Below, piece after piece: positions 32,520 to 40,880 of a DNA stretch of 42,616 bases. Below the pieces are notes generated by a model. The model was not told the DNA's origin. It saw only the letters and a list, made by a program, of their open reading frames with translations, and did not search any database. The translations under genes and the position numbers were made by a program. Position 1 is the first letter of the stretch, and each line of letters starts with the position of its first letter. Origin of the DNA: a virus; the IMG/VR virus record IMGVR_UViG_3300048597_000401, positions 1 to 42,616 of that record; one strand, written 5' to 3'.

Positions 32520-32951
32520 ATGAATCAGGTAAATGGTATCGGGCGCATCGGTTCCCTCGACAGCCGCACCACTTCGACGGGCACGCCGGTCACCAGCTTC
32601 TCGGTCGCGCTCAACGAACGCTTTACCGGCAAGGATGGCAAGCCGGTCGAGAAAGTGGTTTGGGTACGGGTCACCTGCTGGCGCAAGCTGGGCGAAATCG
32701 CCAAGGCCATCCTCAACGTAGGCGATTTGGTTGCCTTCACCGGCCAGTTGGAGCAGCCGTCGGTCTACAAGAACGCCAAGGGTGAGTACGTGGCTTCGCT
32801 GGAAATCACGGGCGAGCACATCGAGAAGCTCTCCAAGAAGGGTGAGCACGGCAACGGCGTTGCGCCTGCGCCACAGGAGAACCACCTGCCGGCTGCGGAC
32901 ATGGCAGACGAGGCCGCCACCATCCCGCTGGGTGACCAGCCCCCGTTCTAA
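32520..32951 (+). CDS. ssb: Single-stranded DNA-binding protein 1, 143 aa
   Basis: ATG 32520 has AGGAGG 8 nt upstream. Starts MNQVNGIGRIGSLDSRTTST. An OB fold covers residues 1-105 (SFSVALNER, WVRVTCWRKLGEIAKAIL, GDLVAFTGQLEQ), followed by a flexible linker and a typical C-terminal tip, DQPPF, that binds replication and repair partners in the SSB family. A hairpin (32985-33005) follows the gene. A second, divergent SSB lies at 37440. Confidence 0.88.
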   Translation: MNQVNGIGRIGSLDSRTTSTGTPVTSFSVALNERFTGKDGKPVEKVVWVRVTCWRKLGEIAKAILNVGDLVAFTGQLEQPSVYKNAKGEYVASLEITGEHIEKLSKKGEHGNGVAPAPQENHLPAADMADEAATIPLGDQPPF

Positions 32952-32984
32952 CCTCTCCACCCGCTGCCTACCGTTGCGCCGGCG

Positions 32985-33005
32985 CCGACTGTTCCCCGCA
33001 GTCGG
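32985..33005 (+). terminator. Hairpin after ssb 1
   Basis: CCGACTG pairs with CAGTCGG around a 7-nt loop, 33 nt after the stop. No T tract, so a weak terminator or 3' stabiliser. Confidence 0.4.
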
Positions 33006-33079
33006 TCACCCGGCCGGCGGCGGGCGGCGCGCCGCCCTGCTTCCCTGCCAAGCGCACTGCTCCCTGGAAAGAGACCATC

Positions 33080-33400
33080 ATGTCCTTCACAGACTTCGTA
33101 CGCCATATGACGCTGCGCAGTATCATCATCAGCATCATACTTGTCGTCATCGCACTGAACACTGTCCATGCCGGTGATCCCGGCCGCTGGGTATTTGACC
33201 TGTTCCGCTCGTCCGTCGCCGTCACACTCTACGAGGACGGCAGCGGCCGTGCTGTCGGCCCCGAAGGTGAGACGATCACCTTCTGTGTGGAAGCTGCGCC
33301 TTGCGACAGTACAGCACCCGAGCTCGCAGAACCGGCCCCGCCGGCTGCCGGCAGCGTCTATCTGCCGGCCATCACTGCCGCCCGCCGCCCCACCAACTGA
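33080..33400 (+). CDS. Small secreted or membrane protein with VYLP-type C-terminus, 106 aa
   Basis: ATG 33080 has GGAAAGAGA upstream. Starts MSFTDFVRHMTLRS, then a strong hydrophobic segment (IIISIILVVIALNTVHAG, residues 15-32) that reads as a signal peptide with cleavage after HAG, or as a membrane anchor. The mature part has a short beta-rich domain with two cysteines and ends VYLPAITAARRPTN. A C-terminal YLP motif of this kind is frequent in secreted Chloroflexota proteins, which supports the host guess. It is unexpected in a replication cluster and may alter the host surface (inference). Confidence 0.6.
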   Translation: MSFTDFVRHMTLRSIIISIILVVIALNTVHAGDPGRWVFDLFRSSVAVTLYEDGSGRAVGPEGETITFCVEAAPCDSTAPELAEPAPPAAGSVYLPAITAARRPTN

Positions 33401-33415
33401 TCTGGCCGATCCTCC

Positions 33416-33447
33416 GCCGCATCTCCTGGCTACCCGGGAGGTGCGGC
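33416..33447 (+). terminator. Terminator-like hairpin after the 33080-33400 gene
   Basis: GCCGCATCTCC pairs with GGAGGTGCGGC. It is a close relative of the hairpin at 31319-31352. Confidence 0.55.
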
Positions 33448-33722
33448 TTCTGCGCGTTTCCCCCTGCGCCACCCCGGCGGCTGTGTGCGGATGGCCCCTC
33501 CCCACCCCACCCGGCCGCAACCCGCGCCCCGGCCGGCCAACACGGCCAGCACCCTGTGCCTGTAACCGCAACACGGCCGGCCAAGTACGCTACGTCCTGC
33601 ACGGCGCGCCGTCACCCCGCGCGCGGCGCTGCAGCCCCGCTCCCTGCCAACCAGGACAGGCGAAATCCCCCCGCGCACGTTCGCAGTTCTACTTTTTCTT
33701 TTGAATTCCACTTGGAGGACGA
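33448..33722. other. Intergenic leader with dispersed repeats
   Basis: No gene seen. It holds two AACACGGCC repeats (33537-33550 and 33569-33582), leader motif copy 4 (33657-33670), a T-rich stretch and the next ribosome site. Confidence 0.6.
33657..33670 (+). promoter_or_regulatory. Leader motif copy 4 (CAGGCGAAATCCCC)
   Basis: It lies 53 nt before ATG 33723 and is followed by GTTCTACTTTTTCTTTTG and a GGAGGACG ribosome site. Confidence 0.5.
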
Positions 33723-33959
33723 ATGCCCATCACTGCCACGCAACTCATGCACGATCCGGACTTCGATTATGCCGACTTGAACCAGGGGCCGCAGTTCAGC
33801 TTCTGCCCGCACACCGGGCGCCGGGCCGTCGAACGCTGCACCGGCAAGCTCTACTGCCTCACCTGCGGCGACGACATTCCGCCCGAGCAGCTCGCCGCCG
33901 AACGCCAGGCTGCCGCCGCACGGCAACCCTACCACCCGGCGCTGGAGCTGCCCTGCTGA
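33723..33959 (+). CDS. Small zinc-finger-like protein, 78 aa
   Basis: ATG 33723 has GGAGG 6 nt upstream. Starts MPITATQLMHDPDFDYADLN. The centre has FCPHTGRRAVERC and LYCLTCGDD, four cysteines arranged CxxH...C...CxxC that could hold one zinc ion. Helical, Ala/Gln-rich C-terminus. Function unknown. Confidence 0.65.
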   Translation: MPITATQLMHDPDFDYADLNQGPQFSFCPHTGRRAVERCTGKLYCLTCGDDIPPEQLAAERQAAAARQPYHPALELPC

Positions 33960-34037
33960 CTGCACACCCGATCTACCCCGCCTGCGCTTGTTTTCATGCT
34001 CATCTCTATTCCAGCCGCTGGGAGGCGGCCATCACCT

Positions 34038-34442
34038 ATGCTGCGTATCCAGTTCCTCAACCCCTATGACCGGCGTGCCATCGCTCTCTTTGTTGCCATC
34101 CATCACCTCCAGTTTTCGCTGGGCATCGACGCCAGCCGGCCTCATCAACTCGAGCTCTCATACCACAGCCCTCGCACCCGCCTGTACGCCTGGGAAAGCT
34201 ACGTAGTCTTCAATATCGGCCATGCCTACCGCGATCACGCCGGCCGTACGATTCGCCGCTTTGCTCCTGCGTTTTGGCACAGCGACCACTATGTCCTGCT
34301 CGCCCGCTGGATGGCCCGCCGTTTGCCGCTGCTGGCCGAGTACCGCTGCCAGGTGGCCGACCCTGCCGACGACGGCGTCACGCTGCTGATCCCGCCTGCC
34401 GGCCGCATCAAGCCGTTCGGCTGGCAGCACCTCCACATCTAG
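34038..34442 (+). CDS. Hypothetical protein, 134 aa
   Basis: ATG 34038 (MLRIQFLNPYDRRAIALFVA) has GGGAGG about 12 nt upstream; an ATG 14 codons earlier has no ribosome site. Mixed alpha/beta composition rich in Tyr, His and Arg (WESYVVFNIGHAYRDHAGR). No family recognised. Confidence 0.6.
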   Translation: MLRIQFLNPYDRRAIALFVAIHHLQFSLGIDASRPHQLELSYHSPRTRLYAWESYVVFNIGHAYRDHAGRTIRRFAPAFWHSDHYVLLARWMARRLPLLAEYRCQVADPADDGVTLLIPPAGRIKPFGWQHLHI

Positions 34443-34612
34443 CGTCTGCACCCCCTGCCGCTGCTCGATTTGCCACGCCAGCCCTTCTCGCCGGCCAAGC
34501 CTGGCAGGCGATCTCTCCCGCAGTCTTACAAGCTGACCCTGTTTCCTCATGGGGATGCAGGGCCAGCGCCTTCCATTGCCAGATTCGATCACCATTCGAC
34601 AAGGAGCACTGT

Positions 34613-37021
34613 ATGTCTACTGCCAAGCACTCACCTACTACGTACAACATCCTCACTAGCGCCTACGCCCGATTGATGGCTACCAAGAAGGAAGCCTGGG
34701 ACACGTACATGCTCACGCAGAAGCAGGAATTGCTGCGTGATTACGGCCACTATCGGGAAATCGGCCGCCTGCTCAAGCGGATTGCGCAAAAGCCCCAGGT
34801 GCGGGAGTACTATCGCTTCGTTGCTCCCCCGCCCCTGATCCATGACGTAGCCAGGCTGCACCGCCAATACCGGGATGCCGTCAAGGCGCACTACGCCAAC
34901 CCTGCCCATTGCCCGCTGCCGGCCCCGTTCGTCCTGCCTACGCCTGCCGAAGGTTTCTGGGAGCTGGTGGTCGAAACGGACAGCCGCAACCAGGACCAGG
35001 CCCTCGAACTGCTGCGCCTGCGCTGGCAGGACAATCCCACCGCTACGGCGGAGTGCATTGTCGCAGTGCTTGCCGACTGGCCGGTCTACCGGACGGATGC
35101 TGCCGCCTACCGCACGGAGCAGATCAAACACATCCTGCGCCAGGCGCTGCGGTTCCTCCATAACCCCCCGCCGCCGGCCACAGCGCCTGCCCAACCGCGG
35201 GTGCCGGCCGCCGCACCGGCCATACCGGGCACGGCAGGTCCACAAACGCTCCCCATTCCCGCCAACCTGCGCCTGTTGGAAACGGAGTTTGACCTATACC
35301 AGCGGCATTTGACCTGCGTCTACATCAGCGACAGCGCCGGTCGCACCGAGCAGTTCAATCTGCCGCTCGACAACGACTTTGCCCGCCTGCGCTCGACCAA
35401 CCGCAAGTTCTACGACGCCGACAAGTACAACCCTCGTTACGCCGCCCACCTTGCCGCCGGCGCCGACCCGTACAGCCCGGTCCAACGCTCACTGCGCTTC
35501 CTGGCTCGTCAAGTTGCCGCAGGCAACCAGGTCAAGCTCGTCACCGACAAGACGGCTGCGCACGGCGATATGCTGCTGCGCGCCGTCGCCGCCCTGGTGC
35601 CGGAAGAAGCAGCAAAGGTCAAGGCTGCAAATCCGGCAGCAGGGAGCAGCGGCACGCACTGCATGGACGACCGCGACGACATCGACGAGTACGACCGGGC
35701 GCCACGCTTCCTGTGGCGGCTCGACACTGCCGGCCACCGCAAGCTGCGGGCCAAGCTCGGTCTGCCGTGGGACGCGCCCATCGATTTCGCCACGCTGCGG
35801 GCGACGAAGCTCGACGCCGAGAAGATTGGCTGGCACCAACTCTACTGGCTGCCCCGGCGCCACCTGTGCTACCTAGTCTGCTCGGTGCGGCGCTTCTCAG
35901 ACCGTAACCACATCGCCAAGCACGTGGTGATCTATCAGCCCGTCACGGTCATGGTCGGCGGCAAGGTCGTGCGCCGGCAGCGCGCCGGTTGGCTGGTCGT
36001 CGTAGAAGATGATCTGCGCAAACTCTCGCAGTGGGAGCGCAAGGTCGTCCAGTACGACGGGGACGGCAACATCAGCGGTTACAGTGACTATCGCAAGGCC
36101 CCCAAGACGTTCTATACAGGCAAAGTGCGCAACACGTTTGCCTGGGTTTACGCCAGAGTGCGCAGCAGCAAACCCTTTCAGCGCCTCATGTCTACCATCA
36201 CCGACTGGGAGTATGAACGGGAGCACGGCTTTGAGCACCGTACACTCAAGAACAGCACGCTTGCGTTCGACCGCCAGGATGGTAAGCGCGCCTTGCATGC
36301 CGATGAGTACACGCTGAGCAACGGCCGTTTCGACCGCAACGATGATCTGCTCAACCCCACCTACGAGGAGTTCGCCGCCGCCACACTCTACGCCGCAGGC
36401 GCACGCGATGGCCTGGACCTGCTCGCCGATGGGGAGATTAGCCTGGCCACCGCTGCCGAACTGGCCGGCACCGCCGAGAGGCCGCAGCGCAAACCCTTGG
36501 AACTGCTCGTCGAAGCGGCCCTGGACAAGCAGATCCAGGCGCTCCAGGAGCAGGACCAACGCAAGGTTGACCTGCGCCGGGCCGAAGAGACACTCGAAAT
36601 CTTGAGTGTGCTCAAGCGGCACCCCGAACTGGAAGCGCATCTGAGCCGCCAGCGCCATCCCCTCGGGCGCCTCTGCAAAATCTGGAACAGCCAACACCCC
36701 AACGCCACCGGCTACGTGCACACACCGCTGAGCCAGCTGTACCACCTGCGTCCTATCACCGTGCGAAAGGACGGCAGGAATCTCACGCCCGCCGAGCAGG
36801 CCGCGCTGCCGGAGAACGAGGGCCGCCGCTACATCGCCGCCGAATGGGAGACGGTGCATGCCCCTGCAGCGCTGCTCCACGCCGCCCCCAATCCTTGGCA
36901 GCAGCTCGCTGTGCGTCACGGCAAGCGTATCTATGCCTTCAAACACCACCACCGCGCCGGCAGTCTGCGCTTCCTCCGCTGCGCCTCCTCGCCACACCGC
37001 GGCATCCGCAATGCCGCATAA
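34613..37021 (+). CDS. Large protein of unknown function, 802 aa
   Basis: ATG 34613 has AAGGAG 7 nt upstream. Starts MSTAKHSPTTYNILTSAYAR; the same frame is open back to 34274 but that part overlaps another gene and lacks a ribosome site. Residues 1-170 are helical and charged. Residues 183-215 are a Pro/Ala linker (NPPPPATAPAQPRVPA). Residues 220-600 are a mixed alpha/beta region, with WHQLYWLPRRHLCYLVCSVR and FAWVYARVRSSKPFQRLMS, rich in Tyr and Trp. Then come helices with Gln/Glu (IQALQEQDQRKVDLRRAEE) and a basic C-terminus. No motif of helicase, primase or polymerase was found. As the largest gene of the replication-type cluster, it could be a novel replication protein (inference). Confidence 0.75.
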   Translation: MSTAKHSPTTYNILTSAYARLMATKKEAWDTYMLTQKQELLRDYGHYREIGRLLKRIAQKPQVREYYRFVAPPPLIHDVARLHRQYRDAVKAHYANPAHCPLPAPFVLPTPAEGFWELVVETDSRNQDQALELLRLRWQDNPTATAECIVAVLADWPVYRTDAAAYRTEQIKHILRQALRFLHNPPPPATAPAQPRVPAAAPAIPGTAGPQTLPIPANLRLLETEFDLYQRHLTCVYISDSAGRTEQFNLPLDNDFARLRSTNRKFYDADKYNPRYAAHLAAGADPYSPVQRSLRFLARQVAAGNQVKLVTDKTAAHGDMLLRAVAALVPEEAAKVKAANPAAGSSGTHCMDDRDDIDEYDRAPRFLWRLDTAGHRKLRAKLGLPWDAPIDFATLRATKLDAEKIGWHQLYWLPRRHLCYLVCSVRRFSDRNHIAKHVVIYQPVTVMVGGKVVRRQRAGWLVVVEDDLRKLSQWERKVVQYDGDGNISGYSDYRKAPKTFYTGKVRNTFAWVYARVRSSKPFQRLMSTITDWEYEREHGFEHRTLKNSTLAFDRQDGKRALHADEYTLSNGRFDRNDDLLNPTYEEFAAATLYAAGARDGLDLLADGEISLATAAELAGTAERPQRKPLELLVEAALDKQIQALQEQDQRKVDLRRAEETLEILSVLKRHPELEAHLSRQRHPLGRLCKIWNSQHPNATGYVHTPLSQLYHLRPITVRKDGRNLTPAEQAALPENEGRRYIAAEWETVHAPAALLHAAPNPWQQLAVRHGKRIYAFKHHHRAGSLRFLRCASSPHRGIRNAA

Positions 37022-37026
37022 CGCCC

Positions 37027-37059
37027 CGGTCACACCGGCTTCCCCCGCCGGTGTGACCG
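37027..37059 (+). terminator. Perfect 13-bp hairpin after the 802-aa gene
   Basis: CGGTCACACCGGC pairs with GCCGGTGTGACCG around a 7-nt loop, 5 nt after the stop codon. No T tract. Confidence 0.65.
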
Positions 37060-37439
37060 CTATGTGCGCGTCCCCTTCGTCCTGCCCATGCCAACCGGCT
37101 CTGGCAACACGGCCACGCCCGTGTCCCCGTGGCGCCCCATCACTTCCCTGTTCCGCACCCGCCCCGCCAACACGGCCTGTACGCATGCGTCATTTGGCGC
37201 CAACTCAGCGTACCGCGCAGTGCGTGCGTGCCCACCATTCCCGACCGGCGGCAACAGCAGTCGCACGGTCGTGGGCATCGGCCGCACGGGTGCGCTCCTC
37301 CCTCCGGTCGTCGCCGTCGCCTGCGGCGCCGCCCTGCGCCCGCCCCCCTCCCGTGCACAAGGGGAGGCGTCAGCAGCAGGCACAAGCAGACAAATCGGTC
37401 GTTTTTCGTTCCATGCTCTCTTGAAAGGAGATCAGTCCT
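37060..37439. other. Intergenic leader before ssb 2
   Basis: No gene seen. It has two AACACGGCC repeats (37103-37117 and 37166-37179) and ends in a T-rich segment (GGTCGTTTTTCGTT) before the ribosome site. The CCAGGCGA motif was not found here. Confidence 0.5.
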
Positions 37440-37871
37440 ATGCTTCCTCAGATCGTAGTGACCGGCAATGTGGCCGCCGCCCCGCAGCTCGGCTACACCG
37501 AGAACGGCACTCCCGTGTGCAACGTGACGATCTACGCCAACGGCCGCGTCCCGGGCGACGACAAGCACGTCGAGCGCATCAAGTGCGCATTCTGGGGCAA
37601 GGCCGGCGAGTCGGCGTCCCAGTTCCTCAAGGTCGGGATGCCGGTGACGGTGTCCGGCGCCGCCGTGACCGAGCCGTACCTGACGCGTGAAGGCAAGCCC
37701 GCCGCCAACTTCAAGATCCTGCGCGCCGAGTTCCATCTGATCAACACGGGCAACGGCAACGGCGCTGCCGCCGGTGGCAGCGTCCCGACCGAGCCCGCCG
37801 AAGGCGCCGTCGCGGCCAGTGACCCCATGACCGCCGGCCTCCCGCCGGTCAGCCAGGAACCGCCGTTCTAG
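37440..37871 (+). CDS. ssb: Single-stranded DNA-binding protein 2 (divergent), 143 aa
   Basis: ATG 37440 has AAAGGAG 9 nt upstream. Starts MLPQIVVTGNVAAAPQLGYT. An OB fold is visible (PVCNVTIYANGR, RIKCAFWGKAGESASQFLK, GMPVTVSGAAVTEPYL), then a Gly/Asn linker and the tip VSQEPPF. It is very different from the 32520 protein. Phages with two SSBs may use them at different steps or with different partners (inference). Confidence 0.8.
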   Translation: MLPQIVVTGNVAAAPQLGYTENGTPVCNVTIYANGRVPGDDKHVERIKCAFWGKAGESASQFLKVGMPVTVSGAAVTEPYLTREGKPAANFKILRAEFHLINTGNGNGAAAGGSVPTEPAEGAVAASDPMTAGLPPVSQEPPF

Positions 37872-38044
37872 CCCTGTCCCGGTGCATGCCCCTGCCTGGC
37901 CGCGTCACCTGCCGGCTGCGCAGCCCGCCTGCCGCGCACTAGTGACGCGCCAGTGCAGTGGGTCGCACACCTGTCTCTCTCTTCACCAATCCCCCGGTGC
38001 TCATTTCCTGACTCTCGTCCGCCCATTGAAAGGAGTATTGTCCC

Positions 38045-38710
38045 GTGATTATCGCCACTACCCCGCAGACCATCGAGCAGCGTATCGACACCAGCCGCGC
38101 CCCGGCCCTGCAGCTGCCGGCCGGCGCGGACCCCAAAACCTTTTTCGCCGAGCAGTTGAAGGACAACAGCACGCCCTTCTACCGCGCCGCTTTGAGCCTG
38201 GCCCAGATGAGCATGCGCGGCAACCTGGTGAAGATCGTCGCGCCCACCCAGGGGATCGCCAACCAGATCGCCATCTGTGTCTCGTCGCTGGCCAAGCTTC
38301 TGCGCGACACTGCCGCCACGCCGCTCGCCCCCGTTCCCGGCACGGCCACCATCGCCTCGCCGGTCGCCACCTACAGCACAGACACGCCGGAAAACAGCGA
38401 CATTCCTCTGCCGGAAACCAGCCCGGGCCCGCGCTATACGGCCCAGCAGCCGTTTGCCGGCGAGGGGCAGGCCCTCGGTCGCGGCTACTTCGCCGAAAAG
38501 GTCGAGAACGGCACGTACAACATCTGGTACGGCACCGGCGCGCTGCGCGCCCTGGTCAACGTGCCCGACATCGAGACGGCACAGCGGGTCGTCGACGGCA
38601 CCTACAAGCAGGCCAAGGGCACGATGGTGGAAGGTCACTATGTTCCCGCCGACAGCTTCCTGGCGGCCGTCGACGCCGTAGTGAACACGATTACCATCAA
38701 GGCGTGCTGA
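38045..38710 (+). CDS. Hypothetical protein, 221 aa
   Basis: GTG 38045 has GAAAGGAG upstream. Starts MIIATTPQTIEQRIDTSRAP. Residues 30-90 are helical (PFYRAALSLAQMSMRGNLVK). A Pro/Thr-rich linker (residues 95-130) is followed by a small alpha/beta domain, with YNIWYGTGALRALVNVPD and IETAQRVVDGTYKQAKGT. No family recognised. A two-stem hairpin follows. Confidence 0.65.
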   Translation: MIIATTPQTIEQRIDTSRAPALQLPAGADPKTFFAEQLKDNSTPFYRAALSLAQMSMRGNLVKIVAPTQGIANQIAICVSSLAKLLRDTAATPLAPVPGTATIASPVATYSTDTPENSDIPLPETSPGPRYTAQQPFAGEGQALGRGYFAEKVENGTYNIWYGTGALRALVNVPDIETAQRVVDGTYKQAKGTMVEGHYVPADSFLAAVDAVVNTITIKAC

Positions 38711-38730
38711 TCGCGCCAATTCTCCACCCG

Positions 38731-38794
38731 CACAGCGTGAGCCGGGCGGGCCGCAGCCGGCGCCGGCAATTTCCGCCCGGCGCCCTCCGCTGTG
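38731..38794 (+). terminator. Nested hairpins after the 38045-38710 gene
   Basis: The outer stem is CACAGCG/CGCTGTG and the inner stem GCCGGGCGG/CCGCCCGGC. They lie between two closely spaced genes and just before the next ribosome site, so attenuation is possible as well as termination. Confidence 0.5.
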
Positions 38795-38823
38795 ACGCCG
38801 CCCGCTCTGTTTGGAGCACCAAT

Positions 38824-39417
38824 ATGGCTGACCAGCCGCTTACATCACGTGCGCGCCACGCCACGCTCTACCAGCCCACGCCCGCCGAACTGGCGAATCT
38901 GCACGGGCGTATGGACGCTACCCCCAAGGCCGGCTACTACCGGCGGGCGCGCGAGCTCCTGGCCGATGTCAACGCCAACCTCGCCTTCAACTTGCTGCAG
39001 AGCTGGTCGGTGCGCAGCCAGGCCGACGCCAACCTGCGGCATCCGATCGACACCCGCTATGAACCGCCGCTCTGCACCTGTCTGAGCTTCCAGTCGGACC
39101 CAACCGAGCCGAATTCGCCGCACATCTTTCTTGACCATCCGGCCGGTTCCCACCGGAAGTTCTTGCGCCGCCAGTGCAAGCACACCATCGCCTACATGGG
39201 CTATCGCAGCATCCTGGCCCAACACTGTATGCAGGTCCAGCATGCGCTGCCCAAGCACATCCGGCTCGCCCTGCGCAACGGCATGGTCCAGCCTGCCAAT
39301 GCGGTCGCCCTGCACTCCTTTGCGTGCTGGCTGCCTCTCTACTATGCCGACCAGCGGCGGGTGACGCTGATCGCCCTGGAAACCTGGCAGCCCTGGCGCA
39401 ATTCCAATCTCCACTAG
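38824..39417 (+). CDS. SWIM zinc-finger protein, 197 aa
   Basis: ATG 38824 starts MADQPLTSRARHATLYQPTP; GGAG is upstream. The same frame is open back to 37882 but that part overlaps other genes and was rejected. CTCLSFQ (two Cys) and, 30 or so residues on, QCKHTIAYMG give the CxC...CxH spacing of a SWIM zinc finger, a DNA- or protein-binding module found in Rad51-paralogue partners and mobile-element proteins. A helical N-terminus precedes it. It lies 12 nt before the clamp gene, so the two are probably co-transcribed. Confidence 0.7.
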   Translation: MADQPLTSRARHATLYQPTPAELANLHGRMDATPKAGYYRRARELLADVNANLAFNLLQSWSVRSQADANLRHPIDTRYEPPLCTCLSFQSDPTEPNSPHIFLDHPAGSHRKFLRRQCKHTIAYMGYRSILAQHCMQVQHALPKHIRLALRNGMVQPANAVALHSFACWLPLYYADQRRVTLIALETWQPWRNSNLH

Positions 39418-39429
39418 AGGACAAACGCC

Positions 39430-40869
39430 ATGAAGGTAACACTCTACAAATCGACGCTGGAAGAAGTGATGAAGGTCGCCAACCGCACGATCGGCAACGC
39501 GGCCCAGTCCATCACCTCGCACGTTCTGCTCCGGGCCGCCGGCAACACGCTCACTGCCATGAGCACGGACCTGACCGCCGCCACCCGCCTGGCCGTGACG
39601 GCGCAGGTGGCCGAAGACGGCAGCATCTGCCTGCCGGCCAAGACGCTGGCGGAGATCGTCAAGAAGCTGCCCGGTTGGAGCGGCAACGTGACGATCTCCA
39701 CCAACGACAAGACCTGGTCGGCGACGATCACCTACAACAGCTACCGCGGCAACATCCGCGGCCTGGACCCCAGTGACATGCCCATCATGCCGACGCTGGA
39801 AGACCTGCAGAACCTCGCCGGCTCGACGGTGATCAGCCTGGCGACACCTGGACTCGACCGGGTCATCCGGCAGGTCAGCACCTTTGTGCAGACGAAGAAC
39901 GTCAGCGATATCAAGATGGGCGGCGTCGCCGTCCACTTTGCCGGCAACACGGTCACGATGACTGCGTGCGATGGCAACCGCATGTGCGTCCGCACCATCC
40001 CGATCACCGGCAGCCTGCCTCCTGAACCGATGGAGCTGATTATGCCGCGCAAACAGCTCAACGACTTCGCCGAGCTGCTAGGCAGCGCCAGCGAAGCGCA
40101 GATCGGGGTAACGCAGCAGCAGAACATGATGGTGTTCCGCATTCCTGCCCGCGGCAGCGGCATTCAGTACGTGGAGATCGCCTCGCAGCTCATCGCCGGC
40201 CCCTACCCCGACCTCAGCCGGATCGTGCCCACCAAGCACGCCACCCGCATCATCGTAGACCGGGGAGACCTCAAGGCTGCCCTGGCCCTGGCCGACGTGC
40301 TCGCAGACAAGTACGACATCATCCGGCTCGAAGTGGACCCACCCGTCGCAGGCAAGCAGAACGGCGCAATCACCATCGCCGCGCAGAACCCGCTCGACGG
40401 CGACAGCGAACAGACGCTCACCGCCAAGGTTGAAGGCCGGGCGACGGAGATGTACTTCAACGGCGCGTACCTGGCGCAGTGGCTGGGGTTGGTGGACCAG
40501 GAGACCGTAGCCATCGAGTTGCTCAACCCGCGCCTGCCCGGGCTGCTCTACCCCGTTGGCGTCACTCCTCACAGCTACTTCTACGTCGTGATGCCCATGA
40601 GCCCGAAGGGTGCCGCCGGTGACGAAGAAGAGGCTGCTACCCATCCGGCGCAGCCGGCTGCCTCAGTCGTGCCGTCAGCCGCCAATGTTGCTTTACCTGT
40701 GCCCGCCGCCCAACCCTCGGCATCAGCCGCAGATACAGAGGAATTTTCCCCCGCTGCGACGAGTCCGGCGTCTAACGGTGCGTCTGACATGTATGACGTC
40801 ACGCTACCCGAGTTCGAGGTCGAGTATAAAGGTGACTTTGATGTTGACTGCGACTACGGGTACGAATAG
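39430..40869 (+). CDS. dnaN: DNA polymerase III beta subunit-like sliding clamp, 479 aa
   Basis: ATG 39430 (MKVTLYKSTLEEVMKVANRT) has AGAGGA upstream. Three clamp domains are visible: the first with HVLLRAAGNTLTAMSTDLTA and SICLPAKTLAEIVKKLP; the second with AVHFAGNTVTMTACDGNRM and MELIMPRKQLNDFAELL; the third with RIIVDRGDLKAALALADV, MYFNGAYLAQWLGLV and the ending YFYVVMPMSP. An added acidic, Pro/Ala-rich tail of about 90 residues is not found in cellular DnaN. The clamp tethers polymerase and partners to DNA. No polymerase is visible in the window. Confidence 0.9.
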   Translation: MKVTLYKSTLEEVMKVANRTIGNAAQSITSHVLLRAAGNTLTAMSTDLTAATRLAVTAQVAEDGSICLPAKTLAEIVKKLPGWSGNVTISTNDKTWSATITYNSYRGNIRGLDPSDMPIMPTLEDLQNLAGSTVISLATPGLDRVIRQVSTFVQTKNVSDIKMGGVAVHFAGNTVTMTACDGNRMCVRTIPITGSLPPEPMELIMPRKQLNDFAELLGSASEAQIGVTQQQNMMVFRIPARGSGIQYVEIASQLIAGPYPDLSRIVPTKHATRIIVDRGDLKAALALADVLADKYDIIRLEVDPPVAGKQNGAITIAAQNPLDGDSEQTLTAKVEGRATEMYFNGAYLAQWLGLVDQETVAIELLNPRLPGLLYPVGVTPHSYFYVVMPMSPKGAAGDEEEAATHPAQPAASVVPSAANVALPVPAAQPSASAADTEEFSPAATSPASNGASDMYDVTLPEFEVEYKGDFDVDCDYGYE

Positions 40870-40880
40870 CAAACCGGTGC

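Noticed and set aside
34274-34612. Extension of the 802-aa protein to 915 aa
   Set aside because: It overlaps the 134-aa gene in another frame and has no ribosome site, while AAGGAG precedes ATG 34613.
31455-37179. CRISPR array made of the dispersed GC-rich repeats
   Set aside because: The repeats are irregularly spaced over kilobases with genes between them and no uniform spacers or cas genes.
37882-38823. Extension of the SWIM protein to 511 aa
   Set aside because: It lies over the 221-aa gene in another frame with His/Arg-rich shadow composition.
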